A DNA stretch of 14,854 bases from Halomonas sp. Its GTDB lineage: Bacteria; Pseudomonadota; Gammaproteobacteria; Pseudomonadales; Halomonadaceae. Shown here one piece after another: positions 6,310-13,297 of the stretch. The translations under genes were made by a program, and so were the position numbers. The stretch's first letter is position 1. Each line of letters begins with the position of its first letter. Location: assembly GCA_007116835.1 (NCBI GenBank), contig SKHS01000015.1:1-14854 (forward strand), read 5' to 3'. A model generated the notes under the pieces. That model ran no database searches. It was given only the letters and a program-made list of their open reading frames with translations, and was not told the origin of the DNA.

Positions 6310-6362
6310 ATGTTCTTTTCTTGTATAGCGTCGTGCAAGATAGTGTTGAAGATTAGCGAGCT

Positions 6363-6474
6363 GAAGCTAGTTTTTTAAAGCCCAGTTTTTAAAGCCAGGT
6401 TTTTAAGGTTAGGTTTTTAAGGCTAGGTTTTTACGATCATGCTTTTAAGAACATGTGTTGAGAGCACGTTTTTA
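6363..6474. repeat. Tandem 14-bp repeats in the gpgP leader
   Basis: Eight consecutive 14-base units hold the same phase. The best copies are AAAGCCAGGTTTTT (6391-6404), AAGGTTAGGTTTTT (6405-6418) and AAGGCTAGGTTTTT (6419-6432); the first two (6363-6390) are close variants and the last three (6433-6474) are degenerate. The consensus is roughly AAGGCTAGGTTTTT. They lie wholly within the predicted transcribed leader, between the sigma-54 promoter and the gpgP ribosome site. Confidence 0.8.
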
Positions 6475-6486
6475 GATTGAATCTAA
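6472..6486. repeat. 15-bp palindrome upstream of gpgP
   Basis: TTAGATTGAATCTAA is a perfect dyad with 7-bp arms and a single central base, ending 19 bases before the gpgP start codon and directly after the tandem repeats. It could be an operator or a weak RNA hairpin near the ribosome site; nothing else supports either. Confidence 0.45.
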
Positions 6487-6505
6487 GATTGCAAAAGGTG
6501 GTGCC

Positions 6506-7465
6506 ATGGCCGAACTCACGTGTACTGCATTGCCCAGCGCTGCGCTGCTGCCAAGCGGTATGGACCCAGCGCTTCAACCTCGTTTAGTGGTCACTGATTT
6601 AGATGGCTCGCTTTTGGATCACCACAGCTACGATTTTTCGCCTGCCAAACCCTGGCTTGCGCGCCTTAAACAATTGGGCGTGCCGGTGGTACCGGTCACC
6701 AGCAAAACCCGCGCTGAACTTATTCCTTTGCGTGAAGCTCTTGGGCTAACAGCCACTCCTTTTATCGCTGAAAACGGTGCTGTCATTGGCCTGCCGCCTG
6801 GCTGGTGCCACGCGCGTTTAGACCGCCCCGGCAGTGGCCGTGACGGTGTTGTCATCAAACATACGGGTGTTGATATCGGCTTTATTAAAGCGCGTTTAAA
6901 GGTGTGGCAGCAGCGTCTTGGCGTTCGCTTTACGCGGATGGGGGAGATGAGTATTCAGCAAGTGATGGCGTTAACCGGGTTAGATGAAGTGCGTGCGAAA
7001 GCGGCGCGGCAGCGGGAGGGGAGTGAACCGCTTATTTGGCAAGACGATGCAGCTGCCCTTGAAACATTTCGTATTGCGCTAGAAGGGGATGGCCTTGAAC
7101 TCACTCAGGGAGGGCGTTTTTGGCATGTGATGGGGCGCTTATCGGATAAAGGCGGTGCAGTAGAGTGGCTTATTAAACGCTTTACTGCGCTGCGGGGAAG
7201 TCCGCCGCTTTCGTTAGGGTTGGGCGATGGCCCTAACGATATCACCATGCTGGAAACGGTTAACCAGGCCGTGGTTATTCGCGGTTGTCATGAACTTAAG
7301 GTAGAGCCGCAAAACAGCTCGCTGTATCGGACGAGTGCCACAGGGCCAAAAGGCTGGGCCGAGGGGGTAGCCCACTGGTGGGGGCGAGATGATGGGCGTC
7401 TAGAAACGACGCCAGCGAAGGCAGCCGCTGTGACAGCTGACAAGCCACGGGAGACCAGCGTATGA
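6506..7465 (+). CDS. gpgP: Glucosyl-3-phosphoglycerate phosphatase (MPGP-type HAD hydrolase)
   Basis: This 319-residue cytosolic enzyme belongs to HAD subfamily IIB, mannosyl/glucosyl-3-phosphoglycerate phosphatase type, and would remove phosphate to release the free glycosylglycerate. All four HAD motifs are visible: VTDLDGSLLD with nucleophile Asp31 and Asp33, PVTSKT with Ser66/Thr65, Lys215 in SDKGG, and GDGPND with Asp241 and Asp245. The family signature FIAENGAVI lies near residue 88. The C-terminal 30 residues look like a disordered extension. The ATG at 6506 has AAAAGG seven bases upstream. Its TGA overlaps the next gene's ATG by four bases, so the two products are translationally coupled. 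Expression probably depends on the sigma-54 promoter upstream. Glucosyl rather than mannosyl specificity is inferred from the partner gene. Confidence 0.85.
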   Translation: MAELTCTALPSAALLPSGMDPALQPRLVVTDLDGSLLDHHSYDFSPAKPWLARLKQLGVPVVPVTSKTRAELIPLREALGLTATPFIAENGAVIGLPPGWCHARLDRPGSGRDGVVIKHTGVDIGFIKARLKVWQQRLGVRFTRMGEMSIQQVMALTGLDEVRAKAARQREGSEPLIWQDDAAALETFRIALEGDGLELTQGGRFWHVMGRLSDKGGAVEWLIKRFTALRGSPPLSLGLGDGPNDITMLETVNQAVVIRGCHELKVEPQNSSLYRTSATGPKGWAEGVAHWWGRDDGRLETTPAKAAAVTADKPRETSV

Positions 7466-8682
7466 GTGATTTCCATCAAAATGGTGTGATTACCGATTTT
7501 CACAACTTAACGCGTCGTCCGGTTGATGCGCTTGAGCAAGAGCTTTGCCAGTTTTCCAAGCGTCGTCCGATGGGGCTGATATTACCGTCTCTGTTTTCAG
7601 AGCTTGAAGGGCCTGCGCTGTCGGCGATTGTTGATGAGTTAGTCAAAGTACCTTATCTGAATGAGATTGTGATCGGCTTAGACCGAGCAGATCGCGACCA
7701 GTTTTTATATGCACGGGAGTTCTTTTCACGCCTGCCACAGCACACTCGCATTCTATGGAACGATGGCCCGCGCTTAAGAGCGCTAGATGAAGAGTTGGAA
7801 AGCCATGGTTTGGGTGCGCTAGAGCCAGGCAAAGGAAGAAACGTTTGGTATTGTGCAGGCTACGTGCTCAGCTCAGGTCGCTCAACGGTAGTAGGGCTGC
7901 ACGACTGCGATATTCTTACCTATGACCGTAGTTTGTTAGCGCGCTTGATGTACCCCGTGGCGCACCCCCGCTTTAACTATAGTTTTTGTAAAGGGTACTA
8001 CCCGCGTATTGCCGAAGGTAAGCTCAACGGCCGTGTCTCCAGGCTCATGGTAACGCCGCTGATACGTGCCTTAAAGACCGTCTGCGGTCCGCTACCTTAT
8101 CTGGATTACTTAGACAGCTTCCGCTACCCCTTATCGGGCGAGTTCGCCATGCGCAGCGATGTGTTAGAAGGTATCCGCATTCCTGCAGACTGGGGATTGG
8201 AAATCGGCGTGTTGTCAGAACTACAGCGTAATTACTCCCATCGCCAGCTGTGCCAGGTAGATATTGCCGATGCCTACGACCATAAGCACCAGCCCGTTAG
8301 CGAAGAAGATGCTAACAGTGGCTTGAATCGCATGAGCCTAGATATTGCCAAAGCGCTCTATCGTAAGTTAGCCACGCAAGGGGTCAGCTTTAGCACGGAA
8401 GACTTCCGTACGCTGAAGGCAACCTACTATCGTTTAGCCTTAGACCTCATCGAAGCCTACGACCACGATGCGACGATGAATGGGCTAAGTTTAGATCGCC
8501 ACTGTGAAGAGCAGGCGGTGGAGTTATTTGCCAGTAACTTACTAGAAGCGGGCAACCTGTTTTTAGATAACCCCCGCGAACGTCCGTTTATTCCTAGCTG
8601 GAACCGTGTGCAGGCGGCTGTGCCGGATGTGCTAGCACGCATGCACGAAGCGGTAGAGTTGGATAATCAAGGTAAGGTATAG
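7462..8682 (+). CDS. gpgS: Glucosyl-3-phosphoglycerate synthase
   Basis: This 406-residue GT-A fold glycosyltransferase most resembles the GpgS type (family GT81), which transfers glucose from a nucleotide-glucose such as ADP- or GDP-glucose to 3-phosphoglycerate. Supporting features are PMGLILPSLFSEL near residue 36, the acceptor-side GKGRNVW near 122, the metal-binding Asp-x-Asp in LHDCDIL (Asp148, Asp150), and PLSGEFAM with EIGVL near 220-245. The length of about 400 matches the archaeal/Persephonella group, longer than the roughly 324-residue mycobacterial enzymes. It overlaps gpgP by ATGA. The phosphatase partner and the absence of a separate mannosylglycerate synthase support the glucosylglycerate pathway. 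Mannosyl-3-phosphoglycerate synthase is the alternative; sequence alone does not fix the sugar. Confidence 0.82.
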   Translation: MSDFHQNGVITDFHNLTRRPVDALEQELCQFSKRRPMGLILPSLFSELEGPALSAIVDELVKVPYLNEIVIGLDRADRDQFLYAREFFSRLPQHTRILWNDGPRLRALDEELESHGLGALEPGKGRNVWYCAGYVLSSGRSTVVGLHDCDILTYDRSLLARLMYPVAHPRFNYSFCKGYYPRIAEGKLNGRVSRLMVTPLIRALKTVCGPLPYLDYLDSFRYPLSGEFAMRSDVLEGIRIPADWGLEIGVLSELQRNYSHRQLCQVDIADAYDHKHQPVSEEDANSGLNRMSLDIAKALYRKLATQGVSFSTEDFRTLKATYYRLALDLIEAYDHDATMNGLSLDRHCEEQAVELFASNLLEAGNLFLDNPRERPFIPSWNRVQAAVPDVLARMHEAVELDNQGKV

Positions 8683-8697
8683 CAGTCGCTCCTACAG

Positions 8698-8734
8698 CAG
8701 CACCTCAAGAAGGCGAGGTGCTGACGGCTTTTTT
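8698..8734 (+). terminator. Intrinsic terminator after gpgS
   Basis: A perfect 9-bp stem CAGCACCTC/GAGGTGCTG with an eight-base loop is followed, after ACGGC, by a run of six T's. It starts 15 bases after the gpgS stop and closes the operon. Confidence 0.8.
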
Positions 8735-8740
8735 CACTGA

Positions 8741-8776
8741 CCTTCTCAAAGCCCTTCTCAAAGCTCTTCTCTAAGC
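8741..8776. repeat. Three tandem 12-bp repeats
   Basis: CCTTCTCAAAGC occurs twice in a row (8741-8752, 8753-8764) followed by the variant TCTTCTCTAAGC (8765-8776). It lies just after the gpgS terminator. No role is apparent; it may be slippage-derived. Confidence 0.65.
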
Positions 8777-8905
8777 CCTTGTTAACGTTTTCCTCAATGT
8801 TCTCGAATACCCGAATACCCCCTCGTGATGACTTGGCAGGCCTGTTCGTGGGCCGCTCACGTTGGGGGCTGTCGGCGCAGCGCTCCGTTGCTCCAGCAGA
8901 AAGCC
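8777..8905. other. Non-coding spacer with no recognisable gene
   Basis: Between the 12-bp repeats and the next promoter there is about 130 bases in which I see no gene, RNA or clear regulatory motif. The minus strand is open here for some 60 codons but has no ribosome site, no recognisable motif and no terminator, so I do not call it. A short direct repeat, CGAATACCC followed by CGAATACCC, lies at 8804-8820. Confidence 0.4.
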
Positions 8906-8908
8906 ATC

Positions 8909-8937
8909 TTGACCATGCTCAAGAAACGGTTTTAAAT
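8909..8937 (+). promoter_or_regulatory. Sigma-70 promoter of the persulfide dioxygenase operon
   Basis: TTGACC (8909-8914) and TTAAAT (8932-8937) are separated by 17 bases: five and four matches of six respectively. The start would be near 8944, about 80 bases before the chosen start codon. Confidence 0.5.
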
Positions 8938-8959
8938 TCCAAAGAAGTATAAACATATA

Positions 8960-8971
8960 ACCATTTATGGT
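8960..8971. promoter_or_regulatory. Dyad just downstream of the promoter, possible operator
   Basis: ACCATTTATGGT is a perfect 5-bp dyad with a two-base centre in an AT-rich context, about 16 bases after the predicted transcription start. A repressor bound here would block the persulfide dioxygenase operon, as BigR/SqrR-type ArsR repressors do in related operons. The identity of any protein that binds it is unknown. Confidence 0.4.
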
Positions 8972-8977
8972 CTATGA

Positions 8978-9024
8978 TGGAGGCATAGCAGCATTAATAC
9001 TTGCCATTAGCTGGAGGCATAGCA
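8978..9024 (+). repeat. Direct repeat duplicating the ribosome-site segment
   Basis: TGGAGGCATAGCA occurs at 8978-8990 and again at 9012-9024, 34 bases apart. The second copy supplies the GGAGG ribosome site and the first base of the start codon of the dioxygenase gene; the first copy has the same GGAGG but no start codon at the matching place (GCA instead of ATG). Confidence 0.75.
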
Positions 9025-9890
9025 TGCAACGCCCGATCGTTACTCACTTCTTTGATGAGCCAACTAACACGTTTAGTTATGTGGTGCAGGATCCAGATAG
9101 TCATGCCTGCGCTATCGTAGACTCAGTGCTGGATTTTGATTATGCCGCAGGGCGTACAGATGTCCGTTCGGCAGATGAGATCATCGCCTTTATTCGCAAA
9201 CACCACCTTGAGGTGGCTTGGATTTTAGAAACCCACGTACATGCAGACCATCTATCCGCAGCGCCGTACTTACACGAGCAGCTAGGCGGTAGCACGGGTA
9301 TTGGTGCACACATTATTGATGTGCAAGAAATATTTGGTAAGGCGTTTAACGCAGGCACTGAGTTTGCCCGTGATGGTAGTCAGTTCGATGCGCTGTTCAA
9401 TGAAGGTGATACCTTCGCCATTGGTAACCTGCAAGGCCGAGTGCTGCACACGCCTGGTCATACCCCCGCTTGTTTAACGTACGTTGTCGGTGACGCCGCC
9501 TTCGTTGGTGACACGTTGTTTATGCCGGATTACGGCACCGCACGCTGTGATTTTCCTGGCGGGGATGCCCGAACGCTGTATCGCTCTATTCAAAAAGTGC
9601 TGGCGCTACCGACGCAAACACGACTGTTTTTGTGCCACGACTACAAAGCGCCTGGGCGTGACGCTTATCAGCACGAAACCAGTGTCGAAGAGCAACGGCA
9701 AGCCAACGTTCATGTGCATGAAGGCATTTCTGAAGACGCCTTCGTGAAAATGCGCACCGAGCGCGATGCCACGCTTGATATGCCAAAACTCATTATTCCT
9801 TCGGTTCAGGTCAATATGCGCGCAGGTGATATGCCGCCTGCTGAAGACAATGGCGTTGTCTACCTGAAAGTCCCCATCAATCACTTTTAA
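9024..9890 (+). CDS. Persulfide dioxygenase (ETHE1/Blh-type metallo-beta-lactamase fold)
   Basis: This 288-residue cytosolic enzyme belongs to the ETHE1-like group of the metallo-beta-lactamase superfamily, iron-dependent enzymes that oxidise glutathione persulfide to sulfite with O2. The metal motif THVHADH gives His71, His73, Asp75 and His76; further ligands are His146 in TPGHTPAC, Asp163 in GDTLF and His205 in CHDY. The segment MPDYGTARCDFPGGD is typical of the Blh group from BigR operons. An in-frame ATG at 8967 exists, but the ATG at 9024 has a perfect GGAGG seven bases upstream and gives the conserved N-terminus. The gene heads a run with a DUF2892 protein and two YeeE/YedE proteins, the known sulfide-detoxification set. 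Persulfide dioxygenase is well supported; direct activity is inferred. Confidence 0.88.
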   Translation: MQRPIVTHFFDEPTNTFSYVVQDPDSHACAIVDSVLDFDYAAGRTDVRSADEIIAFIRKHHLEVAWILETHVHADHLSAAPYLHEQLGGSTGIGAHIIDVQEIFGKAFNAGTEFARDGSQFDALFNEGDTFAIGNLQGRVLHTPGHTPACLTYVVGDAAFVGDTLFMPDYGTARCDFPGGDARTLYRSIQKVLALPTQTRLFLCHDYKAPGRDAYQHETSVEEQRQANVHVHEGISEDAFVKMRTERDATLDMPKLIIPSVQVNMRAGDMPPAEDNGVVYLKVPINHF

Positions 9891-9928
9891 CCCGTCTTAC
9901 ATTAACTGAGATGCATCAGGAGTAGAAA

Positions 9929-10120
9929 ATGAAAGCAAACGTAGGTGGTATCGATAAAGTGGCGCGCATTGTTGTAGGGCTTCTGCTTATTGTGTTGGCG
10001 CTGACCGGCACCGTTGGCGCATGGGGCTGGGTGGGTATCGTGCCTTTGGCGACAGGACTGTTCAATTTTTGCCCGCTTTACCCTCTAGTGGGTATTTCAA
10101 CCTGTAAAACCAAGCATTAA
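9929..10120 (+). CDS. DUF2892 small inner-membrane protein
   Basis: The 63-residue product consists of a short cytoplasmic N-terminus (MKANVGGIDKVAR, typical of the family), two transmembrane helices at about 12-30 and 33-50, and a C-terminal motif NFCPLYPLVGISTC with two cysteines. DUF2892 proteins resemble the membrane part of the rhodanese YgaP, but here there is no rhodanese domain. Its cysteines may bind or pass sulfane sulfur. AGGAG lies seven bases before the ATG. It sits 38 bases after the dioxygenase gene and 24 bases before the first YeeE/YedE gene, and is surely cotranscribed with both. Confidence 0.88.
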   Translation: MKANVGGIDKVARIVVGLLLIVLALTGTVGAWGWVGIVPLATGLFNFCPLYPLVGISTCKTKH

Positions 10121-10144
10121 CACTGGTAACTCAAGGAGTAATCC

Positions 10145-10606
10145 GTGGACTGGATAGCAAGCCTGCAAGGGCTCGTGGGCGGTGTGTTGATTGGTCTATC
10201 AGCCGTATGGTTGATGGGCGCAATGGGTCGCATTGCTGGCATTAGCGGCATTATTGGCAACCTCATCACCCTTCGACCAGCCGGTGACAGCGCATGGCGG
10301 GTCGCTTTTTTAGTGGGCTTGGTGAGTGGCCCACTACTGGTAATGGCATTAGGCGGAGGGCTTGGCAATGTTGCTAATGCCCCTGGCGCTGTGATTGGCA
10401 GCCCTGCAGGGGGCGTGCCGTTGATGTTACTAGCTGGGTTGTTAGTGGGTGTAGGAACAGGTCTTGGCAGTGGCTGCACCAGTGGCCATGGCGTGTGTGG
10501 CTTGGCGCGCTTGTCAGCTCGCTCGATGGCAGCCACTGGCGTGTTCCTCGTGGTAGCAATTGCCACTGTGTATGTGATGCGCCATGTCATCGGGGGTGGG
10601 GTATGA
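10145..10606 (+). CDS. YeeE/YedE-type sulfur transporter half, PmpA-like
   Basis: This 153-residue integral membrane protein has about four hydrophobic segments (roughly 9-27, 58-77, 91-111, 129-146) and the YeeE/YedE (Sulf_transp) signature SGCTSGHGVCGLARLS with Cys111 and Cys118. In the thiosulfate importer TsuA, the full-length relative, equivalent cysteines lie along the substrate path. Half-length proteins occur as pairs, here with the next gene, and are known as PmpA/PmpB in Xylella and Agrobacterium BigR operons. The start is GTG at 10145 with AGGAG six bases upstream. It overlaps the next start by ATGA. The substrate (thiosulfate, sulfite or another sulfur species) and direction of transport cannot be read from the sequence. 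Confidence 0.87.
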   Translation: MDWIASLQGLVGGVLIGLSAVWLMGAMGRIAGISGIIGNLITLRPAGDSAWRVAFLVGLVSGPLLVMALGGGLGNVANAPGAVIGSPAGGVPLMLLAGLLVGVGTGLGSGCTSGHGVCGLARLSARSMAATGVFLVVAIATVYVMRHVIGGGV

Positions 10607-11040
10607 GTCTAAAAAGTATGAGTGGCGCTGGTGTCAAAACGGCCGCTGGATACGTAGCCGGACTACTGTTTGGCTTAGGGCTTGCGATTTCAGGTATGAC
10701 AGATCCTGCTCGGGTGCTTGGGTTCTTAGATATTGCAGGCGCATGGGATCCTACCTTGATGTTTGTGCTAGGAGGAGCGGTCGTCACTACCTTTATTGGC
10801 TTTCGTCTGGTGTTCGCCCGGGGGAAGCCTTTGTTTGCCGGTGGATTTCAGCTGCCCAGCAAGCAGGAGCTGGACGCTAAACTACTAGGCGGTGCGGCCC
10901 TATTTGGGATTGGCTGGGGCCTGTCTGGCTATTGCCCGGGGCCAGCCATCGCTTCGATAGGTGGGCTAACAGTGCCGTTATTAGCCATGCTAGTAGCAAT
11001 GGTCGCAGGTTGGTTTATCGCAAGGCGCCTTAGTTCGTAA
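10603..11040 (+). CDS. YeeE/YedE-type sulfur transporter half, PmpB-like
   Basis: This is the second half-transporter, 145 residues, with hydrophobic segments at about 14-32, 49-71, 93-111 and 121-142 and the conserved GLSGYCPGPA motif holding Cys111. The AISGMTDPARVLGFLD segment near residue 28 is characteristic of the PmpB-type half. The frame is open upstream to 10495, but the ATG at 10603 overlaps the stop of the preceding gene as ATGA and gives the correct N-terminus. With its partner it would form a full YeeE/YedE unit in the inner membrane. A strong terminator follows 30 bases after the stop, closing the operon. Confidence 0.87.
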   Translation: MSLKSMSGAGVKTAAGYVAGLLFGLGLAISGMTDPARVLGFLDIAGAWDPTLMFVLGGAVVTTFIGFRLVFARGKPLFAGGFQLPSKQELDAKLLGGAALFGIGWGLSGYCPGPAIASIGGLTVPLLAMLVAMVAGWFIARRLSS

Positions 11041-11070
11041 CGTGCGCCTGCTTGTTAGTTGCTATCTGCT

Positions 11071-11106
11071 ATCGCCCTTGCTTGTGAAAGCAAGGGCGAT
11101 TTTTTT
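11071..11106 (+). terminator. Strong intrinsic terminator after the YeeE/YedE pair
   Basis: A perfect 13-bp stem ATCGCCCTTGCTT/AAGCAAGGGCGAT with a GTGA loop is followed by six T's. It separates the dioxygenase operon from the two-component genes. Confidence 0.93.
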
Positions 11107-11134
11107 GATCAGGCTCATGTAACGGATGCGCCCG

Positions 11135-11151
11135 CTTAACGTTGGGTTAAT
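11135..11151 (+). promoter_or_regulatory. PmrA/QseB-type direct-repeat box upstream of the response regulator
   Basis: CTTAAC-GTTGG-GTTAAT has two hexamers related to CTTAAT with five-base spacing, the arrangement bound by PmrA/QseB-type regulators. It ends 39 bases before the response-regulator start codon, suggesting autoregulation. I found no clear -10 to go with it. Confidence 0.45.
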
Positions 11152-11190
11152 GTGCATTTGCCATGCTGTTGGTAACAAAAGGAAACCGTT

Positions 11191-11892
11191 ATGCACGTCT
11201 TGCTCGTTGAAGATGATCCACTTGTCGCCTCAGGAATACGCGCCGGCCTAATGATCTACGACTTCGTTGTTGATCATGTGTCTTCCATTGCTGCGGCTCG
11301 CCAAGCGATGCAGTCCGTGGCAAGCGACCTGGTGATACTTGATCGTGGACTGCCCGACGGCGACGGCATGCAGCTGCTGCAAGCATGGCGAGACCAGGGA
11401 ATTGCCACGCCGGTGCTAATATTGACCGCTCGTGATGCGGTGCGTGACCGCGTTGATGGTTTGCAGTGTGGGGCCGATGATTATTTGGTGAAACCCTTTG
11501 ATCTTGACGAACTGGTGGCTCGTCTGCATGCGCTGCTCAGGCGAGTGTCCGGACGTAGTCAAGGGTTGACCATACACGGGGCGCTGACGCTAGACCCCAA
11601 TGCTCGCGAAGTGAAGGTGTCAGGACAAGTGATCATGCTATCGCGTCGTGAGCTGGTGCTTTTAGAGGCGTTCCTGCATTCGCCACGCAGCGTGCTTTCT
11701 GCTGATCAACTTAAAGACAGCCTTTATGGGTTAAGTGACGAGGTAGAAAGTAATGCGTTGAATGTGCATATCCATCACTTGCGTCGCAAGCTGGGCAGTG
11801 GCGTGATTGAGACCGTCCGGGGGCTTGGCTATCGACTAGGTAAGCCTGAGGCTGTGCACATCCCCGGAACGCCCCATAAGGGGCAGCAATGA
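11191..11892 (+). CDS. OmpR-family response regulator (QseB/TctD-like)
   Basis: This 233-residue regulator has an N-terminal receiver domain (about 1-115) with the acidic pocket Glu7-Asp8-Asp9, phospho-acceptor Asp51 in LILDRGLPDGDG, Thr79 and Lys101 in KPFD, followed by an OmpR/PhoB winged-helix domain (about 128-220) with the recognition-helix region ESNALNVHIHHLRRKL and the closing VRGLGYRL. It belongs to the QseB/PmrA/TctD branch. AAAGGAAA lies seven bases before the ATG, and the stop overlaps the kinase start by ATGA. Given the flanking sulfur genes it may respond to a sulfur compound or a carboxylate, but the signal is not known. The PmrA-type box upstream suggests autoregulation. Confidence 0.93.
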   Translation: MHVLLVEDDPLVASGIRAGLMIYDFVVDHVSSIAAARQAMQSVASDLVILDRGLPDGDGMQLLQAWRDQGIATPVLILTARDAVRDRVDGLQCGADDYLVKPFDLDELVARLHALLRRVSGRSQGLTIHGALTLDPNAREVKVSGQVIMLSRRELVLLEAFLHSPRSVLSADQLKDSLYGLSDEVESNALNVHIHHLRRKLGSGVIETVRGLGYRLGKPEAVHIPGTPHKGQQ

Positions 11893-13238
11893 GTTTACGT
11901 GCCCGCTTATTACTCACCTTAGGGGTGACATTAGCGTTGCTGTGGGGAATTGCTGCGGCTTGGTTGCTCAACGACTTAGAAAAAAAGTTTGTAGAAACAC
12001 TGGATCAGCGTCTTGCCCAGTCAGCGCGCATGGTGGCAGGGCTAGTGCTTCAACTGCCTGAAGATGTCTGGGAACAGCGTCAGACGCGTGCCCTGTCGAT
12101 TCCGCCAATCGAAGGTTTGGCGTGTCAGGTTCACTCCCCCCGTGGCGACATCATTGCCCGTACCCACGGCAATATGGAGACCGTGTTGGCACCGGGAAAG
12201 AGGGGACATGCTTACCGCCAGGAAGGGGGTAATACCTGGCGCGTGTTTACCTACGAGCGCGGCGGGTTGGTGATTACTACCGCAGACCGAATGGATGAGC
12301 GGGATATGCTGCTCAATGATGTGATTCGAGTCGCAGTAGTGCCATTTATCGTCGCACTAACGGGCAGTTTAATAGCACTCTGGGTGGGCGTATGGCGTGG
12401 GCTGGCACCGTTGGCACGGTTACGGGTATCGCTTGCCAGTCGGCACCCCGAAGCACTGGCGCCGGTGTCTACTTATGGCGTACCAAAAGAGATCAAGCCC
12501 CTTATCGATGCCCTGAACAACTTGCTCGCCAGGGTGCAGCAAACGATTGTCCGCGAGCAGCGCTTTACCAACGATGCTGCCCATGAACTACGCACCCCCC
12601 TAACGGCGATTAAAACGCACCTTCAGGTGGCTCAGCGTGCCGAGGGCGCGGCTGCCAAAGAGGCGATCAGCTACGCAGAAGCAGGGGTTGTACGTCTGGC
12701 GCACACGCTAGATCAACTGCTGACGTTGGCCAGGGTTGAGGGGCAAATGCGTTTCGATGACGGAGAGTCTAGCCAGGTTGCCGAGATCGTTGAGTATGCC
12801 ATTGCCGACAGTGCGGCAACCCCTGAGCAGTGTCAGCTGCTTGGGCAGCTACCCAACGTGTGTGTGGCGATGCCAAGGGAGTTAGCGATTACAGCACTGC
12901 GTAATCTGGTAGATAACGCCTTGCATCACGGTTCAAGTAACGCTGCGGTCACCTGCGCCGTAGTTACCTTAGAAGTGACGTGTTCTGATCCGCATTGTGT
13001 GACCTTCACGGTGCATGACCAAGGGGCGGGCGTTGATGAGGCAACCCTTAAACAGCTCACCCAACGCTTTTGGCGCGTCAGTAAACAGCAAGGAAGCGGG
13101 CTAGGCTTAGCGATCGTGGCTGCGATTGTGGCGCGTTTTGGTGGGTCCATTCGTTTTGAAAATGGCGCAACAGGTGGCTTTAGTGCCCATTTAACCGTTC
13201 CAACCGCAGACGACGCCGTGCCAATGTCGCAAACATAG
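11889..13238 (+). CDS. Sensor histidine kinase (QseC/TctE-like)
   Basis: This 449-residue inner-membrane kinase partners the preceding regulator. A transmembrane helix at about 7-27 leads to a periplasmic sensor region (28-150) of the TctE/QseC N-terminal type, then a second helix (about 150-172). The cytoplasmic part has the H-box AAHELRTPLTAIK with His232, the N-box NLVDNALHH with Asn339 and Asn343, a G1 box DQGAGVD and a G2 box GSGLGLAI at residues 402-409. All catalytic elements are intact. The start overlaps the regulator stop as ATGA. The next gene, tsdB, lies 59 bases downstream with no terminator between, so the kinase pair may be cotranscribed with tsdBA. Ligand unknown. Confidence 0.93.
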   Translation: MSLRARLLLTLGVTLALLWGIAAAWLLNDLEKKFVETLDQRLAQSARMVAGLVLQLPEDVWEQRQTRALSIPPIEGLACQVHSPRGDIIARTHGNMETVLAPGKRGHAYRQEGGNTWRVFTYERGGLVITTADRMDERDMLLNDVIRVAVVPFIVALTGSLIALWVGVWRGLAPLARLRVSLASRHPEALAPVSTYGVPKEIKPLIDALNNLLARVQQTIVREQRFTNDAAHELRTPLTAIKTHLQVAQRAEGAAAKEAISYAEAGVVRLAHTLDQLLTLARVEGQMRFDDGESSQVAEIVEYAIADSAATPEQCQLLGQLPNVCVAMPRELAITALRNLVDNALHHGSSNAAVTCAVVTLEVTCSDPHCVTFTVHDQGAGVDEATLKQLTQRFWRVSKQQGSGLGLAIVAAIVARFGGSIRFENGATGGFSAHLTVPTADDAVPMSQT

Positions 13239-13297
13239 CCGTGACGCCCAATACAACGAGCAAGCAATAAAATAATGACCAAGCAGTCGGGGGAAAT

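Noticed and set aside
6363..6474. The 14-bp repeats as a CRISPR array
   Set aside because: Units are contiguous with no spacers, too short for CRISPR repeats, and there are no cas genes nearby.
8781..8797. A second PmrA/QseB-type box (GTTAAC-N5-CCTCAA) upstream of the dioxygenase operon
   Set aside because: The second half-site has two mismatches in the core and it lies more than 100 bases upstream of the better promoter; within chance.
8834..8848. A possible sigma-54 promoter (TTGGCAGG...) upstream of the dioxygenase, which would suggest FisR control
   Set aside because: Ten bases after GG the sequence reads CG instead of GC, so the essential -12 element is missing.
8771..8956. A 61-codon minus-strand open frame in the gpgS-dioxygenase spacer
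   Set aside because: No ribosome site, no domain I recognise, and it overlaps the dioxygenase promoter. It could be a decayed gene end, but nothing supports that.
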